A DNA stretch of 64,000 bases, from the NCBI RefSeq assembly GCF_037325665.1, contig NC_090251.1:28316405-28380404 (forward strand). The letters are read 5' to 3'. The notes below the pieces were generated by a model. That model saw only the letters and a list, made by a program, of their open reading frames with translations. It was not told the DNA's origin and did no database searches. This document shows, one piece after another, positions 54,182 through 64,000 of this stretch; positions within the stretch are counted from its first letter, which is position 1; each line of letters opens with the position of its first letter. The DNA is from Littorina saxatilis (Eukaryota; Mollusca; Gastropoda; Littorinimorpha; Littorinidae). The position numbers and the translations under genes are program-made.

Positions 54182-55265
54182 CAGTGGAAACCCCGTTTGT
54201 AAGACCTCACAAAAATCTGAGAAAATCAGGTTTTAAAAAGGAGGGAGTGGTACAATGGAGGTAAATTTACAGAGGTTTTGAACAGGAGTTAAATGTCGCA
54301 TTCACATGCAGTTACTTGCCGTAAGTGGGACAGGCGGGGAAAGGAGGGTGGAGGTATTTCGCTGCCATTGTTTGAAGAAATTTGTCATGTTGCAAAAAAC
54401 GTAACAAGCACCCTGCGCTCTATCTTTGACAGCTGGAGAAGATATACAACACATGTGCAGTGGAACCCTCCTTTTTTTTTCTTCTTCTGCGTTCCTGGGC
54501 TGAAACTCCCATGTACACTCGTGTTTTTTGCACGAGTGAAATTTTACGTGTATGACCGTTTTTTACCCCGCCATTTAGGCAGCCATACGCCGTTTTCGGA
54601 GGAAGCATGCTGGGTATTTTCGTGGTTCTATAACCCACCGAACTCTGACATGGATTACAGGATCTTTTTCGTGCGCACTTGGTCTTGTGCTTGCGTGTAC
54701 ACACGGGGGTGTTCGGACACCGAGGAGAGTCTGCACACAAAGTTGACTCAGAAATAAATCTCTCGCCGAACGTGGGGACGAACTCACGCTGACAGCGGCC
54801 AACGGGATACAAATCCAGCGCGCTACCGACTGAGCTACGTCCCCGCCCCGACCCCGTCCTTTTAAGACCTTAGTTTTCCTCATTTGTTTGTGTGACACCG
54901 TATTGGCGTTGACCGGTAATAACCGGTATTTTACCGGTTGAAACGAGAAAATACCGGAACAAAATTGGCTGCCGGTATGACCTACCGGTTGATTTTTAAA
55001 ACTACCGGGTTTTTTTCGCTGGTGGAACAATCAAACCAGTACTCTGAGTTGGACTCTGACTGGTTCCAATGACCAGCCTACAGGGTTTTTTCTTGACTGT
55101 TTGCATCATAAAAGTTTGCGTACCGGTTTGAACAAATACTAGCGCCATCACTGGTTTTCCTGATTTGTTTGTGTGACAGTGTGTCTGGAAATGTACCTCC
55201 ATTTTAAGACTCTAGACTTGATTTTCTCAAATGTATGGAGGTCTTAAAAGCGATATTTCACTGTT
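54182..55265. mobile_element. Nest of pogo/Tigger-like MITE pieces
   Basis: CAGTGGAAACCCCGTTTG after TA (54180-54181), a second CAGTGGAACCCTCC near 54459, and a right-end-like GGAGGTCTTAAAAGCGATAT TTCACTG near 55262 indicate two nested or adjacent copies. A tRNA-headed SINE (54478-54849) and a 255-bp CCGGT-rich insertion (54898-55152) interrupt them. Exact borders are uncertain. Confidence 0.5.
54478..54849 (-). mobile_element. tRNA-derived SINE, full length, minus strand
   Basis: Read on the minus strand: GGGGACGTAGCTCAGTCGG then GTAGCGCGC (A box), GTGAGTTCGTCCCC (B-box-like), the body GTGTACACGCAAGCACAAGA, and the 3' end GGGAGTTTCAGCCCAGGAAC with GAAGAAGAAG. The head resembles a tRNA, but no functional tRNA follows. 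The same body occurs at 56083-56375. Confidence 0.9.
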
Positions 55266-55387
55266 TCTGTCACGTAATACTAACGTCAATTTGTTAACCT
55301 ATTGGTTACGTACGTACTGGACCGTTGGATCTGATGAAGAGTTGCATATTTATTTATTTATGTGTTAAAGGAATATGGAAGGGGAAA

Positions 55388-55417
55388 ACACACACACACA
55401 CACACACACACAACACA
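55388..55417. repeat. (CA)n microsatellite
   Basis: A short, nearly pure CA tract. Confidence 0.9.
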
Positions 55418-55419
55418 CA

Positions 55420-56080
55420 CTTTAAAACACAAAAATAAATGAATATGCAAGGGGAACAACTCTTGGCGTTCATTCACTGTGTCAGGTGTATGTACCCTCC
55501 CTTGAACGGATAAACCCAAAAACCAAATCTAAGAAAATTAGGTCTCGAGGGTGAGATTAGTCTGAAAAGTCTAAAGTTATACTGCATTACTTTAAAGTGT
55601 TTCTTGCATATCAAGACCTCAGGGTTGCTAGTTAATGTAGGATACAGTCCACATTTTCAATCTGTTTGCGAGATTGTTCATGATCATGGCATTATTTTAA
55701 TCGGCAAAGCTTTAAAAATCCTTGAAAGCCGGTGTATATTTGCACATGTGTTTGTGTATTCTGTTTGTTTTGTTGCACACAATAATTGTGTAATAGATTT
55801 ATAAGCTGGTCTGTGTTTTAAATATGTGACAGTTTGAATTGGAGGTAGGGTATGTTTTGCAAATTTTTTTAATATGATTGTATGAAATGTAATGTATACA
55901 TGTACAGCATGTAAGAAGTTGTTAAAGATTCTGTGTGTTTGTCATCTGTGTGTGTGTGTGTCTGTCTGTGTGTCTGTCTGTCTGAGTGTCTGTGTGTGAG
56001 TGTGTGTGTGTGTTTTTGTGAGTGAGAGAGAGAGAGAGAAGAAGGCAAGGTCTAAAGAGCACCTGATGGGATAAAGGTGG
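55420..56080. other. Non-coding stretch with GT tract
   Basis: No exon or RNA gene. GT and GTCT repeats occupy about 55945-56035 and are followed by GAGA repeats. Confidence 0.5.
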
Positions 56081-56082
56081 AG

Positions 56083-56375
56083 ATTTTTCAGATCTCCCAG
56101 GTCAACTACGGTGTAAACCTGCTAGTGCTTATCCCTTGGCATGTGTACACGCAAGCACAAGACCAAGTACATGGAAACAAATATCCTGTAACCCGTGTCA
56201 AGAGTTTGGTGCGTTATAGTAACACAAAAGCTCCAAGCAATTGTATCCTCCGGTATGTCTATTGTCAAATATGCCTGGGCAAAAAGACAGCCATTTATGT
56301 ACAAGGCTATACTCGTGCCAGTGAGAATACCATCCCACAAATCCAGGAAAAGAAGAGGGGAGAAGTCTAAATCGG
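56083..56375 (+). mobile_element. SINE fragment without tRNA head
   Basis: Shares CATGTGTACACGCAAGCACA, ATATCCTGTAACCCGTGTCA and GGTGCGTTATAG with the SINE at 54478-54849, but has its own 5' (GGTGGAGATTTTTCAGATCT) and 3' (ATCCCACAAATCCAGG, AAGAAGAGG) ends. It is a related subfamily. Confidence 0.7.
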
Positions 56376-56521
56376 GAGATCGGGAAAGGAGGTTCCCCTT
56401 TAACAAAATACTTGCCTGTGTGAAATCTATTGATTGCTTACATTTTTGGGGTCCCATTTATGAAAATCCAAAGTTTCTGTCCCAAAGAAAACAAAGGTGC
56501 ATGTCTTGCCAAGTCTTAATG

Positions 56522-58078
56522 CAGGGATGTTGCCACAAATTCATACCTATAGGACATATGTCCTGAGCTCTTCGGCATCAATAGGACATTTGACTGCTTT
56601 CAGACATTTTAATAGGACATTATAATTTTGGGCAAAACACAAAATCATGTGCACACATACATATCAGTATATGCACCAACATTGTGTGCGTATATTGTTT
56701 TATTGAGTCACTTGAGAAAAAGTGACTATGTAATCGGTCAGTGTTAGTCTGTCCGGCCGGCCGGCCCGTAGACACCACCTTAACGTTGGACTTTTCTCGG
56801 AAACTATCAAAGCGATCGGGCTCATATTTTGTTTAGTCGTGACCTCCAATGACCTCTACACTTTAACGATGGTTTCGTTGACCTTTGACCTTTTTCAAGG
56901 TCACAGGTCAGCGTCAAAGGAAAAATTAGACATTTTATATCTTTGACAAAGTTCATCGGATGTGATTGAAACTTTGTAGGATTATTCTTTACATCAAAGT
57001 ATTTACATCTGTAGCCTTTTACGAACGTTATCAGAAAAACAAGGGAGATAACTAGCCTTTTCTGTTCGGCAACACACAACTTAACGTTGGGCTTTTCTCG
57101 GAAACTATAAAAGTGACCGGGCTCAAATTTTATGTGAACGTGACTCATTGTGTTGTGAATAGCAATTTCTTCCTGTCCATCTGATGCCTCATATAATATT
57201 CAGAACTGCGAAAGTGACTCGATCGAGCGTTTGCTCTTCTTGTTACTTTTGTTTCAATCAGGACACACACAAAAAAGAAACCAACAAACGAAAAAGCAAC
57301 CAAAATCTTCAGCACTCTTACTTTCATTGGCCCACAAACTGCATGATTTCCTGACAGAGCTTTTTCTTGACATATTCGACAAAACAGTTTGCCTATATAG
57401 ATGGTCTCTTTGCTGTCAAATTCTAACCAACCAGTACATGGTCGGCCATGAATAGTTAACCTTATTCAAAAAAACGTCAAGTCGCGAAACTTTACTTTCC
57501 GTGATTGTGAAGGTTTCAGCGGCGACACTGTCATTGGCGCTGTCATTTTCCAGAATGATGCTATTGCTAGCCGTGTTTTCCCATGTTCTTGGCCCTAATG
57601 TAGCATACGATGCCGTTGAAGCACCAAACGTGTTCAGCTTTTGTTGTTCTTTGGCAGGCTTTAGTTTTTTTCAGTGGCATGATTCAGTGCCGTGCGCTTC
57701 ATCTCTAACCGAAAGCAAATTAAAGCAGACGCGAGCCTTGGTCAGTTGGAGTTGTCTCCTGTACTCCTAACTTTAGTGTGCTGTAGACGGGTGTACGCAA
57801 ACGGCTCATACCGCAAACGGTTCGGAAAACGCAAGATCTGCACTGGACAACTTTAGTGCACCTGTATGCGAGAGCGCTCGGTCGCTTTTTGAAGATTCCT
57901 ATCATGAAAGGAAAATAATCAAATAACGCGTTGTCCGAAGGAATGGAGTTCTTATCAGACAATGACCGCGCTCAGTTAAAAACGATAGGACATCTGACCG
58001 CCATGCGGCTATGTGAATCGGACATTTGAGCCTTTTAATCGGTCTATGTCCGATGTGCGACGCCTAACGACATCCCTG
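56522..58078. mobile_element. 1.56-kb DNA element with CAGGGATGT inverted ends
   Basis: CAGGGATGT at the left and ACATCCCTG at the right, with TTAATG on both flanks (56516-56521, 58079-58084). ATAGGACAT/ATGTCC motifs repeat in both sub-terminal parts. The GAGTCACTT MITE is nested at 56703-57241. The remaining interior has short ORFs on both strands (57501-57770 +, 57962-57720 -) that I cannot assign; a decayed hAT-type transposase gene is possible. Confidence 0.65.
56703..57241. mobile_element. GAGTCACTT repeat, long copy
   Basis: It starts TTGAGTCACTTGAGAAAAAG and ends GAAAGTGACTCGATCGAGCG with TTTGCTCTTCTTG. Motifs ACGTTGGACTTTTCTCGGAA and TGACCTTTGACC lie between, the first one duplicated. 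A 3' fragment of the family lies at 19300-19486. It is inserted in the element at 56522-58078. Confidence 0.75.
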
Positions 58079-58084
58079 TTAATG

Positions 58085-58620
58085 TCCTAATTTTGTTAAT
58101 TTCCTATTTATTCAGCTTTTCTTTCCTTTCTCTGTTTTTAGCAGTGTTTAATTTGTTTTGTTTTTTATTCGTGAGAATTAGTTTGTTCTGGATTATAATA
58201 CAATAGTCTGAGCTCTGTTCTGCAAGATTGTAGTGTATTTTTCTAAGAATTTTCTATGTCTTTGAAACAAATGTAAATGAAACAAGTTATTTTTTATTTT
58301 ACTGATGTATTTATGTATCTTTTTTATTTTCTTATTGCTTGTTTATTCTCTAGCCTATATATTTGTTTTACTGGGGAACACAAAGAAATGTAAATATATT
58401 ACATTTGAAAGAGCTGATATTGACAGGCTTTTTTGAATACACATTTTATATTTATCAGAAGTTCTCCTTTTGTACATTTGACAAGTGTACATCTGCATAG
58501 TTATACAAAGTATTATATTACTGTATCAGTAAATTACTATTAAGCTGTGATGGAGATAGTGTATGCTCTGGATACATTGTTTTATCATCACAAATCTCGG
58601 TTTTGGCTGTACATCGTTTA
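58085..58620. other. Non-coding AT-rich stretch
   Basis: No exon, RNA gene or repeat border that I can support. Confidence 0.4.
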
Positions 58621-58622
58621 TT

Positions 58623-58679
58623 GGCTCACGTAAGTGTAGCCTATGCGATGATAAACTTTGTCTGTCTGTGCGTGCGTGC

Positions 58680-58710
<31 letters not shown>

Positions 58711-58930
58711 ATAGAAACTTTAACATTTCCGAGTCTATGGATTACGTCAGTCTCGGTCAAAAGTGTTTGACGTGTGTGATAGAAACTATTTGAAGACGTC
58801 ACATTATGACGTAAGAGGGTTAGACGTCACGCAAAGGAATTACTGAAAGTCTCGGTCATTGTTATTGTGAGCGGGCCGAGACTACTTGGCAGATCCAGGG
58901 TCTCGCTTTCTTGCACAGTTTCACCTATGC

Positions 58931-59017
<87 letters not shown>

Positions 59018-59065
59018 CGGAGTGATTGAGTTTGTGTTACTGTTTGTCGATTTCTTACGTGAGCC
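58623..59065. mobile_element. Non-autonomous element with GGCTCACGTAAG inverted ends (copy 2)
   Basis: Same ends and internal blocks as 9554-10311. Both copies are followed by TTGAAGGCTTCGCCTCTTGT, so the true 3' end may lie about 20 bases further out. A long GT tract has expanded inside it (58935-59009). Confidence 0.7.
58935..59009. repeat. (GT)n microsatellite
   Basis: A nearly pure GT tract of about 75 bp. Confidence 0.95.
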
Positions 59066-59227
59066 TTGAAGGCTTCGCCTCTTGTTTATATTGGAAGTAC
59101 ATTCTTTCTTCCGGCTGGGCTTAATGTTTTAACAAATTGATTAGCTTGTTACTCGATCTTCAACATAAATGTCATGATGCTTTTGTTTTCCTTTCTTTTT
59201 TAATTAAATGAAACGGAACAAGATAAC

Positions 59228-59594
59228 ACCCCCTGCGGGTTAGGGGGAGGAATTTACCCGATGCTCCCCAGCATGTCGTAAGAGGCGACTAACGGATTTT
59301 GTTTCTCCTTTTACCCTTGTTAAGTGTTTCTTGTATAGAATATAGTCAATTTTTGTAAAGATTTTAGTCAAGCAGTATGTAAGAAATGTTAAGTCCTTTG
59401 TACTGGAAACTTGCATTCTCCCAGTAAGGTCATATATTGTACTACGTTGCAAGTCCCTGGAGCAAATTTTTGATTAGTGCTTTTGTGAACAAGAAACAAT
59501 TGACAAATGGCTCTATCCCGTCTTCCCTCTTTCCCCGTCGCGATATAACCCTTCGTGGTTGAAAACGAGGTTAAACACCAAATAAAGAAAGAAA
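59228..59594 (+). mobile_element. SINE-like element C with 12-bp target duplication
   Basis: GAACAAGATAAC at 59216-59227 and 59595-59606 flank a complete copy of the SINE-like family, from ACCCCCTGCGGGTTAGGGGG to AAATAAAGAAAG. Confidence 0.9.
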
Positions 59595-59966
59595 GAACAA
59601 GATAACAATAAAAATATACTCACCAGAAAACAGCAACATGAATACATTAACACGAACTAGTTTCGACTTTTTGTCTTCGTCAGCATTACAAAAACAATAA
59701 GCTAAAAAGAAAAAGTTTCTTTTTATTCAAATTTTTGGACTGAATGTTTGTGTCTGTGCACATGGCGGTGTGTGTTTTTATACAGGCATGTGTGTCGGTG
59801 TTTGAATCTTTAATCTGTTTCACTCTTAATCCTAATGCTTTTATGTTGTTTGTATATATTTATTTCAATCTGTATTTTTATGCCCAGGGTGTGAATTCTA
59901 ATCATTCTTCTAACTTGCTTATCATGGACAATACAGTCCTGGTGTGTTTAATTTTGAATGTCGTTT

Positions 59967-60337
59967 ACCACCCGCGGGTTAAGGGGAAGAATTTACCCGA
60001 TGCTCCCCAGCATGTCGTAAGAGGCGACTAACGGATTCTGTTTCTCCTTTTACCCTTGTTAAGTGTTTCTTGTATAGAATATAGTCAATGTTTGTAAAGA
60101 TTTTAGTCAAGCAGTATGTAAGAAATGTTAAGTCCTTTGTACTGGAAACTTGCATTCTCCCAGTAAGGTATATTGTACTACGTTGCAAGCCCCTGGAGCA
60201 ATTTTTTGATTAGTGCTTTTTTGAACAAGAAACAATTAACAAGTGGCTCTATCCCATCTCCCCCCCCCCTTTCCCCGTCGCGATATAACCTTCGTGGTTG
60301 AAAACAACGTTAAACACCAAATAAAGAAAGAAAGAAA
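59967..60337 (+). mobile_element. SINE-like element D with 11-bp target duplication
   Basis: GAATGTCGTTT at 59956-59966 and 60338-60348 flank a complete copy very similar to element C and only about 370 bases away from it. Confidence 0.9.
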
Positions 60338-60348
60338 GAATGTCGTTT

Positions 60349-61599
60349 GTATGGATTGTGACAGGAACTTGTATGTAGAATATATGTCTGTGATTGTGAA
60401 CACTTCAACAGTGATGTCATTTTCTTTTTGACTCGCATGAGTAATCAGGAGAGTCTTGGTAATGCAGATTATGTGTTAGGCTGTCGGGATTGCTGACTGT
60501 CTGTAGATGAAAACTTAACGTTGAAGTTTTTATAAGTAGGACATTATCATATTTTTTTCGAATACATTTCAAACGTTCATGGAGCTAGAGCAGTACATGT
60601 AGTTAATTTGCTTTGATTCTAATATTATATATGATGTCGTACCAACATATACTCTTCTTGTTTTGTTTGTTTGTTGTGTTTTTTCTGTGAGTTTTCTGTA
60701 CATATCAGTATACATTCTTACTCTCAAATTATTTGACACTACTACTGTACTTTGTTTCTTAACGAGCTCAGACCATTCTTTCCCTCCCCCCAAAATCAAA
60801 TCTGCAGCAGTTGTTTGGACTGATGTTTGTGTATGTATGTGCATATCTGGTATAGAATTATACAGAGATTCTCTGAAAAATAGACTCTGTTTCGTGCTTT
60901 ATTGCTGTGTCCTTGCATGATTGAATGTTGAAGAAGTGAGAACATGCACAACACATAAATAAACATGGATGCATTCTTACGCACACGCATGAAAAGAGAC
61001 ATATGAAGAAGCCTTTGCGCATGCATGCACCCATGTACACACACTGTGACACACACACCGACACTCATGCGTAAACACATCATCACGCACACACATGGAA
61101 AGAGACATATTCAAACACCATGCGCATTCATGCACCCACACACACTGACACTCATGCCTCAACACATACACAAACGAACTCGTGCACACGCATACATGGA
61201 AGCGCATATATACACACACTCGTGCCCCTGGTCATGCACATACTCGCACACAAGCATGTGTCTATAGATGTGAATGCATCCTGGGTTGTCCTGACAAAAT
61301 AAGAACTTTTTAAAGAAGATCAAGATTTGAACAATCAAATGTCAAAAGACATGAGCTTATTACAAACTTGTGTTAACAGCGATAGACCAAAATGTAAATA
61401 GTTTTTAGCATGAAGACTGTGCCATGTAAACTGAAAACGGAAACAAACTGTCATCGGTCTCGGATAGCTGAATATTGGTTGAAGAGACGTTAAAAACAAT
61501 AACCAACAAACCATGCGCATGCATACTCACACTGACACACACACACACACACACACACTCACGTGCACACAGAAAGACACACAAGCATGTGTCTGCACA

Positions 61600-61652
<53 letters not shown>

Positions 61653-62398
61653 ATGTATACACTCATTCATTGCAGGAAACCATTAAATGCCTCTCTCTTG
61701 CAACAGAAGTAAAAAAATCGTTGATCATCTTTTTGAAAACTAAATCGTGACATGTTTTTACAGTAATACTGGTTGCATACATACAAATACTGTACTTCAG
61801 ATAATACTGAACTGGTAATAAAAAAAATTGAAGGCTTTCAAGTTGAGAAATTATCCTTCACAGTAAATGCACAAATATCATAAAAAATGTTCGCAAACGT
61901 AGAATCCTTTTTTCCCACTTAGCAGCGGATTTGTTCCATATTTTCCCTTGTAGAAATGTTCCAGTGATATTCTGACATTTTCCCCCATATATTTTGCTAT
62001 TCTCACACTCTGGGGGACATTTAAGCAGCAATTCTCACTTTAAAACTATGGGGCTTTCTATTTATCAGTTTACTGGATGTACTGTTGTCCGTGTGTGTGC
62101 GTGTGCGTGTTGTTTTATCTGTCGATAAGTGTCAGTCCTGTCAGTGCATTTTGACTTAAGTTGTAGATTTTTTGGGTGTGTGTTTTTTCCGCCCCAGTCG
62201 ATGTATAGCGTCACCATCGTGTTTTGCAGACGCAGCCAATATGTCATTAAATTGAAATTGACATGCAGTCTGAAATAATTCCTTCTTTGCATGTTAAATG
62301 AATGCCCCCCCCCCCCCCCCCTCCTCCCACCCTCATTCTCAGGTTTTTATATTTGTCTCAAATTCTAAAATAATGTTCCACTTGGGTAGGCACTCAGG
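60349..62398. other. Non-coding stretch with CA-rich tracts
   Basis: CA-rich, TG-poor text at about 61020-61260 and a pure (CA)n at 61594-61649. The Cys/Val and His/Thr frames in it are low-complexity artefacts. A run of C lies at 62305-62323. No supportable gene. Confidence 0.5.
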
Positions 62399-62517
62399 CT
62401 AGGGAAACTTGTAGAACCCACGACGGTTTGTGGGGCACTGTTGCTTCTGTAGCTCCATTTTCCTCTGTACGTTGGGGTCTCTGCTCATGGAGGCAGCGGG
62501 TATTCCCACTTCTGGCA
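62399..62517 (-). CDS. Terminal coding exon of an unidentified gene
   Basis: Read on the minus strand, TTTTCGTGTCTTCAG ends at 62518 as a good 3' splice site. An open segment of 38 codons follows after two phase bases and ends in TAG at 62399: PEVGIPAASMSRDPNVQRKM, then ELQKQQCPTNRRGFYKFP. The composition is that of a soluble, basic protein tail. I do not recognise it, and no other exon of it was found before the window end, so the remaining exons should lie to the right, beyond 64000 or hidden between the MITEs. Confidence 0.45.
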
Positions 62518-62750
62518 CTGAAGACACGAAAAGAGAATAATTAACCACTTAATAATTCATTTGCAATTAAGCAATTGCTGCCTGGTTTACTTCCCCGCCA
62601 CCTCTCAGAGTCTGTAATTGCAGGGCCATCACACACGCATACACACAACGGGCCGTGAGAGATTGGTCACTATATATGGTCAATTAGAGACATGAGACTT
62701 TGAAAGAGACAGAAAGTAATTAAGACAGGTAGGCAGACTGACGGAGACTA

Positions 62751-63432
62751 CAGTGGAACCCCCCCCCCCCCCTCCCTCCATTTGAAGCCCTAAAAAATAG
62801 ACTGAGAAAATTACGTCCTATTACGGAGGGAGTCTTAAAATGGGGCTCAATTTATAGAGGTTATGAAAAGTAAATCATGTGAAGAAGTAAGCAGGGGCTC
62901 ACATCCACGTCGGACATCGGACATACACGGATATTTTTTCCTTATGTCCTATACATTTTTCATGCAAGAGGACATGCGTCCTATTGTTTTTGTCACAAAG
63001 TGGTCATTGTCCGATTATGCTTTCATTTGATCCGGACATTGTCAGTACTTTCCAATTTACAGTAGTTTGATTTGCTATTTTATCGATGTTTTGCCACGGT
63101 GAAGCAACATAAAAAAAGCAACATAACTAAAACAAATGTCCAATTGATTTATTTTTGTTCAGGATAAATGTCCTATCACTTTTGCATTGTTCAGGACATT
63201 TGTCCTATGCCACCTCTCATAGATGTGAGCCCCTGAGTAATCAATCAATCAATCAATATGAGGCTTATATCGCGCGTATTCCGTGGGTACAGTTCTAAGC
63301 GCAGGGATTATTTTATTTTTTTATTTTTTTATTTTATTATTTTATGCAATTTATATCGCGCACATATTCAAGGCACAGGGAGTAAGGTCTTAAAAAGGGG
63401 GTGGAGTGGGTCTTGAAGAGGGAGTTCCACTG
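62751..63432. mobile_element. pogo/Tigger-like MITE, split by another MITE
   Basis: CAGTGGAACCCCCC after TA (62749-62750) and GAGGGAGTTCCACTG before TA (63433-63434), with GGAGGGAGTCTTAAAATGGG inside. It is interrupted by 62892-63235 and by a TATATCGCGCG-containing repeat (about 63240-63375). Confidence 0.7.
62892..63235. mobile_element. 344-bp MITE with CAGGGGCTCACATC inverted ends
   Basis: CAGGGGCTCACATC at the left is inverted as GATGTGAGCCCCTG at the right. The interior has GGACAT/ATGTCC motifs in both directions, as in the element at 56522-58078, so the two may be relatives. The flanks AGTAAG and AGTAAT suggest a short target duplication. Confidence 0.75.
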
Positions 63433-63484
63433 TAGGCTACTATAGTCAGTCGATCACAGACAGGTAGTACGGAACGCGGATCGT

Positions 63485-63712
63485 ATCAACTGATGCAGGA
63501 AACTGATTGATGCATCCAAAACCAAGAATTTGATGCATCGTTTGGATGCATCAGAATTCTCGGGTTTTCCTTTAAAGTGCCGAGCAAAAAGCAAAATTTG
63601 AACCGGAATACGAAGCGAAACGAACTATTTCTATCAACTGATGCAGGAAATTGATGCATCCAAAACCACGAATTTGATGCATCGTTTGGATGCATCAGAA
63701 TTTTCTCGCCGA
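63485..63712. repeat. Tandem duplication containing GATGCATC motifs
   Basis: CAACTGATGCAGGAAA, TTGATGCATCCAAAACCA, GAATTTGATGCATCGTTTGG and ATGCATCAGAATT occur twice with a period of about 146 bp. GATGCATC is palindromic and appears several times. The open minus-strand frame follows from the repeat. Confidence 0.8.
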
Positions 63713-64000
63713 ACACCAGTCAAAAACGATTCTTCTTCGCCGCCATGTTGAAAACGTCGGAAAACGAAAGTTTGAGTCGAAGGTCAAGGCCGGGCGTCAA
63801 ATTTTCGTGTGCACAAAAGACAAACCACAAACAAAACAAAAAATGCCTTAAAATGCATAATGCCGTGACTTTGACTTGTTCCCTATTTAATGGTATGTTG
63901 TACGTTTATTTTTGTTTTATCTAACCAATCTGTTAGTATTCGTCAAAATATCATTTCAAGTTTTTCCGTGCTCAGGCATTTCTTACGGAAAGACCGGAAA
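63713..64000. other. Non-coding end of window
   Basis: Nothing supportable. Confidence 0.4.

Noticed and set aside
54750-54849. tRNA gene
   Set aside because: The tRNA-like head continues without a break into the SINE body, and the acceptor stem cannot close; likewise at 23844.
57501-57962. Host gene on either strand (89- and 80-codon frames)
   Set aside because: They lie inside a DNA element with clear ends and are best treated as its decayed interior.

Overview
The window is eukaryotic, intron-rich and very repeat-rich. It suggests a mollusc, probably a gastropod. The coding exons are short, have GT/AG borders and are separated by long introns. The host protein with a clear family match is a ZnT1-type zinc transporter. 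The repeat landscape is tRNA-headed SINEs, DIRS-type retroelements, many MITEs and long GT/CT/CA microsatellites. The species is inferred, not read.

Layout. Bases 690-3819 (+) hold the 3' part of a C-type-lectin-like gene: six exons in consistent phase, a stop codon and a poly(A) signal. Bases 3.8-11.2 kb are mostly non-coding, with two short-ORF candidates and several MITEs. Around 11.65 kb lies a promoter-like patch (CRE, TATA). It is followed by two small candidate exons, 11721-11751 and 14344-14402, which are either an unidentified gene or the 5' leader of the next gene.

Bases 17399-53670 (+) are one SLC30A1/ZnT1-like gene of nine coding exons. Its ~1.4 kb of coding sequence is spread over 36 kb because the introns are packed with mobile DNA. 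Intron 5 holds a 5.7 kb DIRS-like element (24925-30645). Intron 7 holds two DIRS-like elements head to tail (34522-40452 and 40451-51125). The second of these has itself received a full-length SINE, a truncated SINE, a further SINE-type insertion, a 1.43 kb foldback element with a 15-bp minisatellite, a 1.67 kb inverted-repeat structure and a 667-bp MITE.

The remainder (53.7-64 kb) is another nest of SINEs and MITEs, plus one likely terminal exon of an unidentified gene on the minus strand (62517-62399).

The most informative observations are these. (1) The DIRS-like element of intron 5 sits inside the 3' splice site of exon 6, between the polypyrimidine tract and the AG. (2) Exon 3 of the transporter is a chimera of the head of exon 4 and the tail of exon 2, made by a tandem duplication. 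(3) A foldback element carries a 15-bp minisatellite that is open in all six frames. (4) A nearly symmetric inverted structure is built on a repeated CGCCACCGCA motif. (5) A SINE-like family shows perfect 11-13 bp target duplications at several copies. The DIRS-like elements are treated as fossils; their parts are named but not reconstructed.
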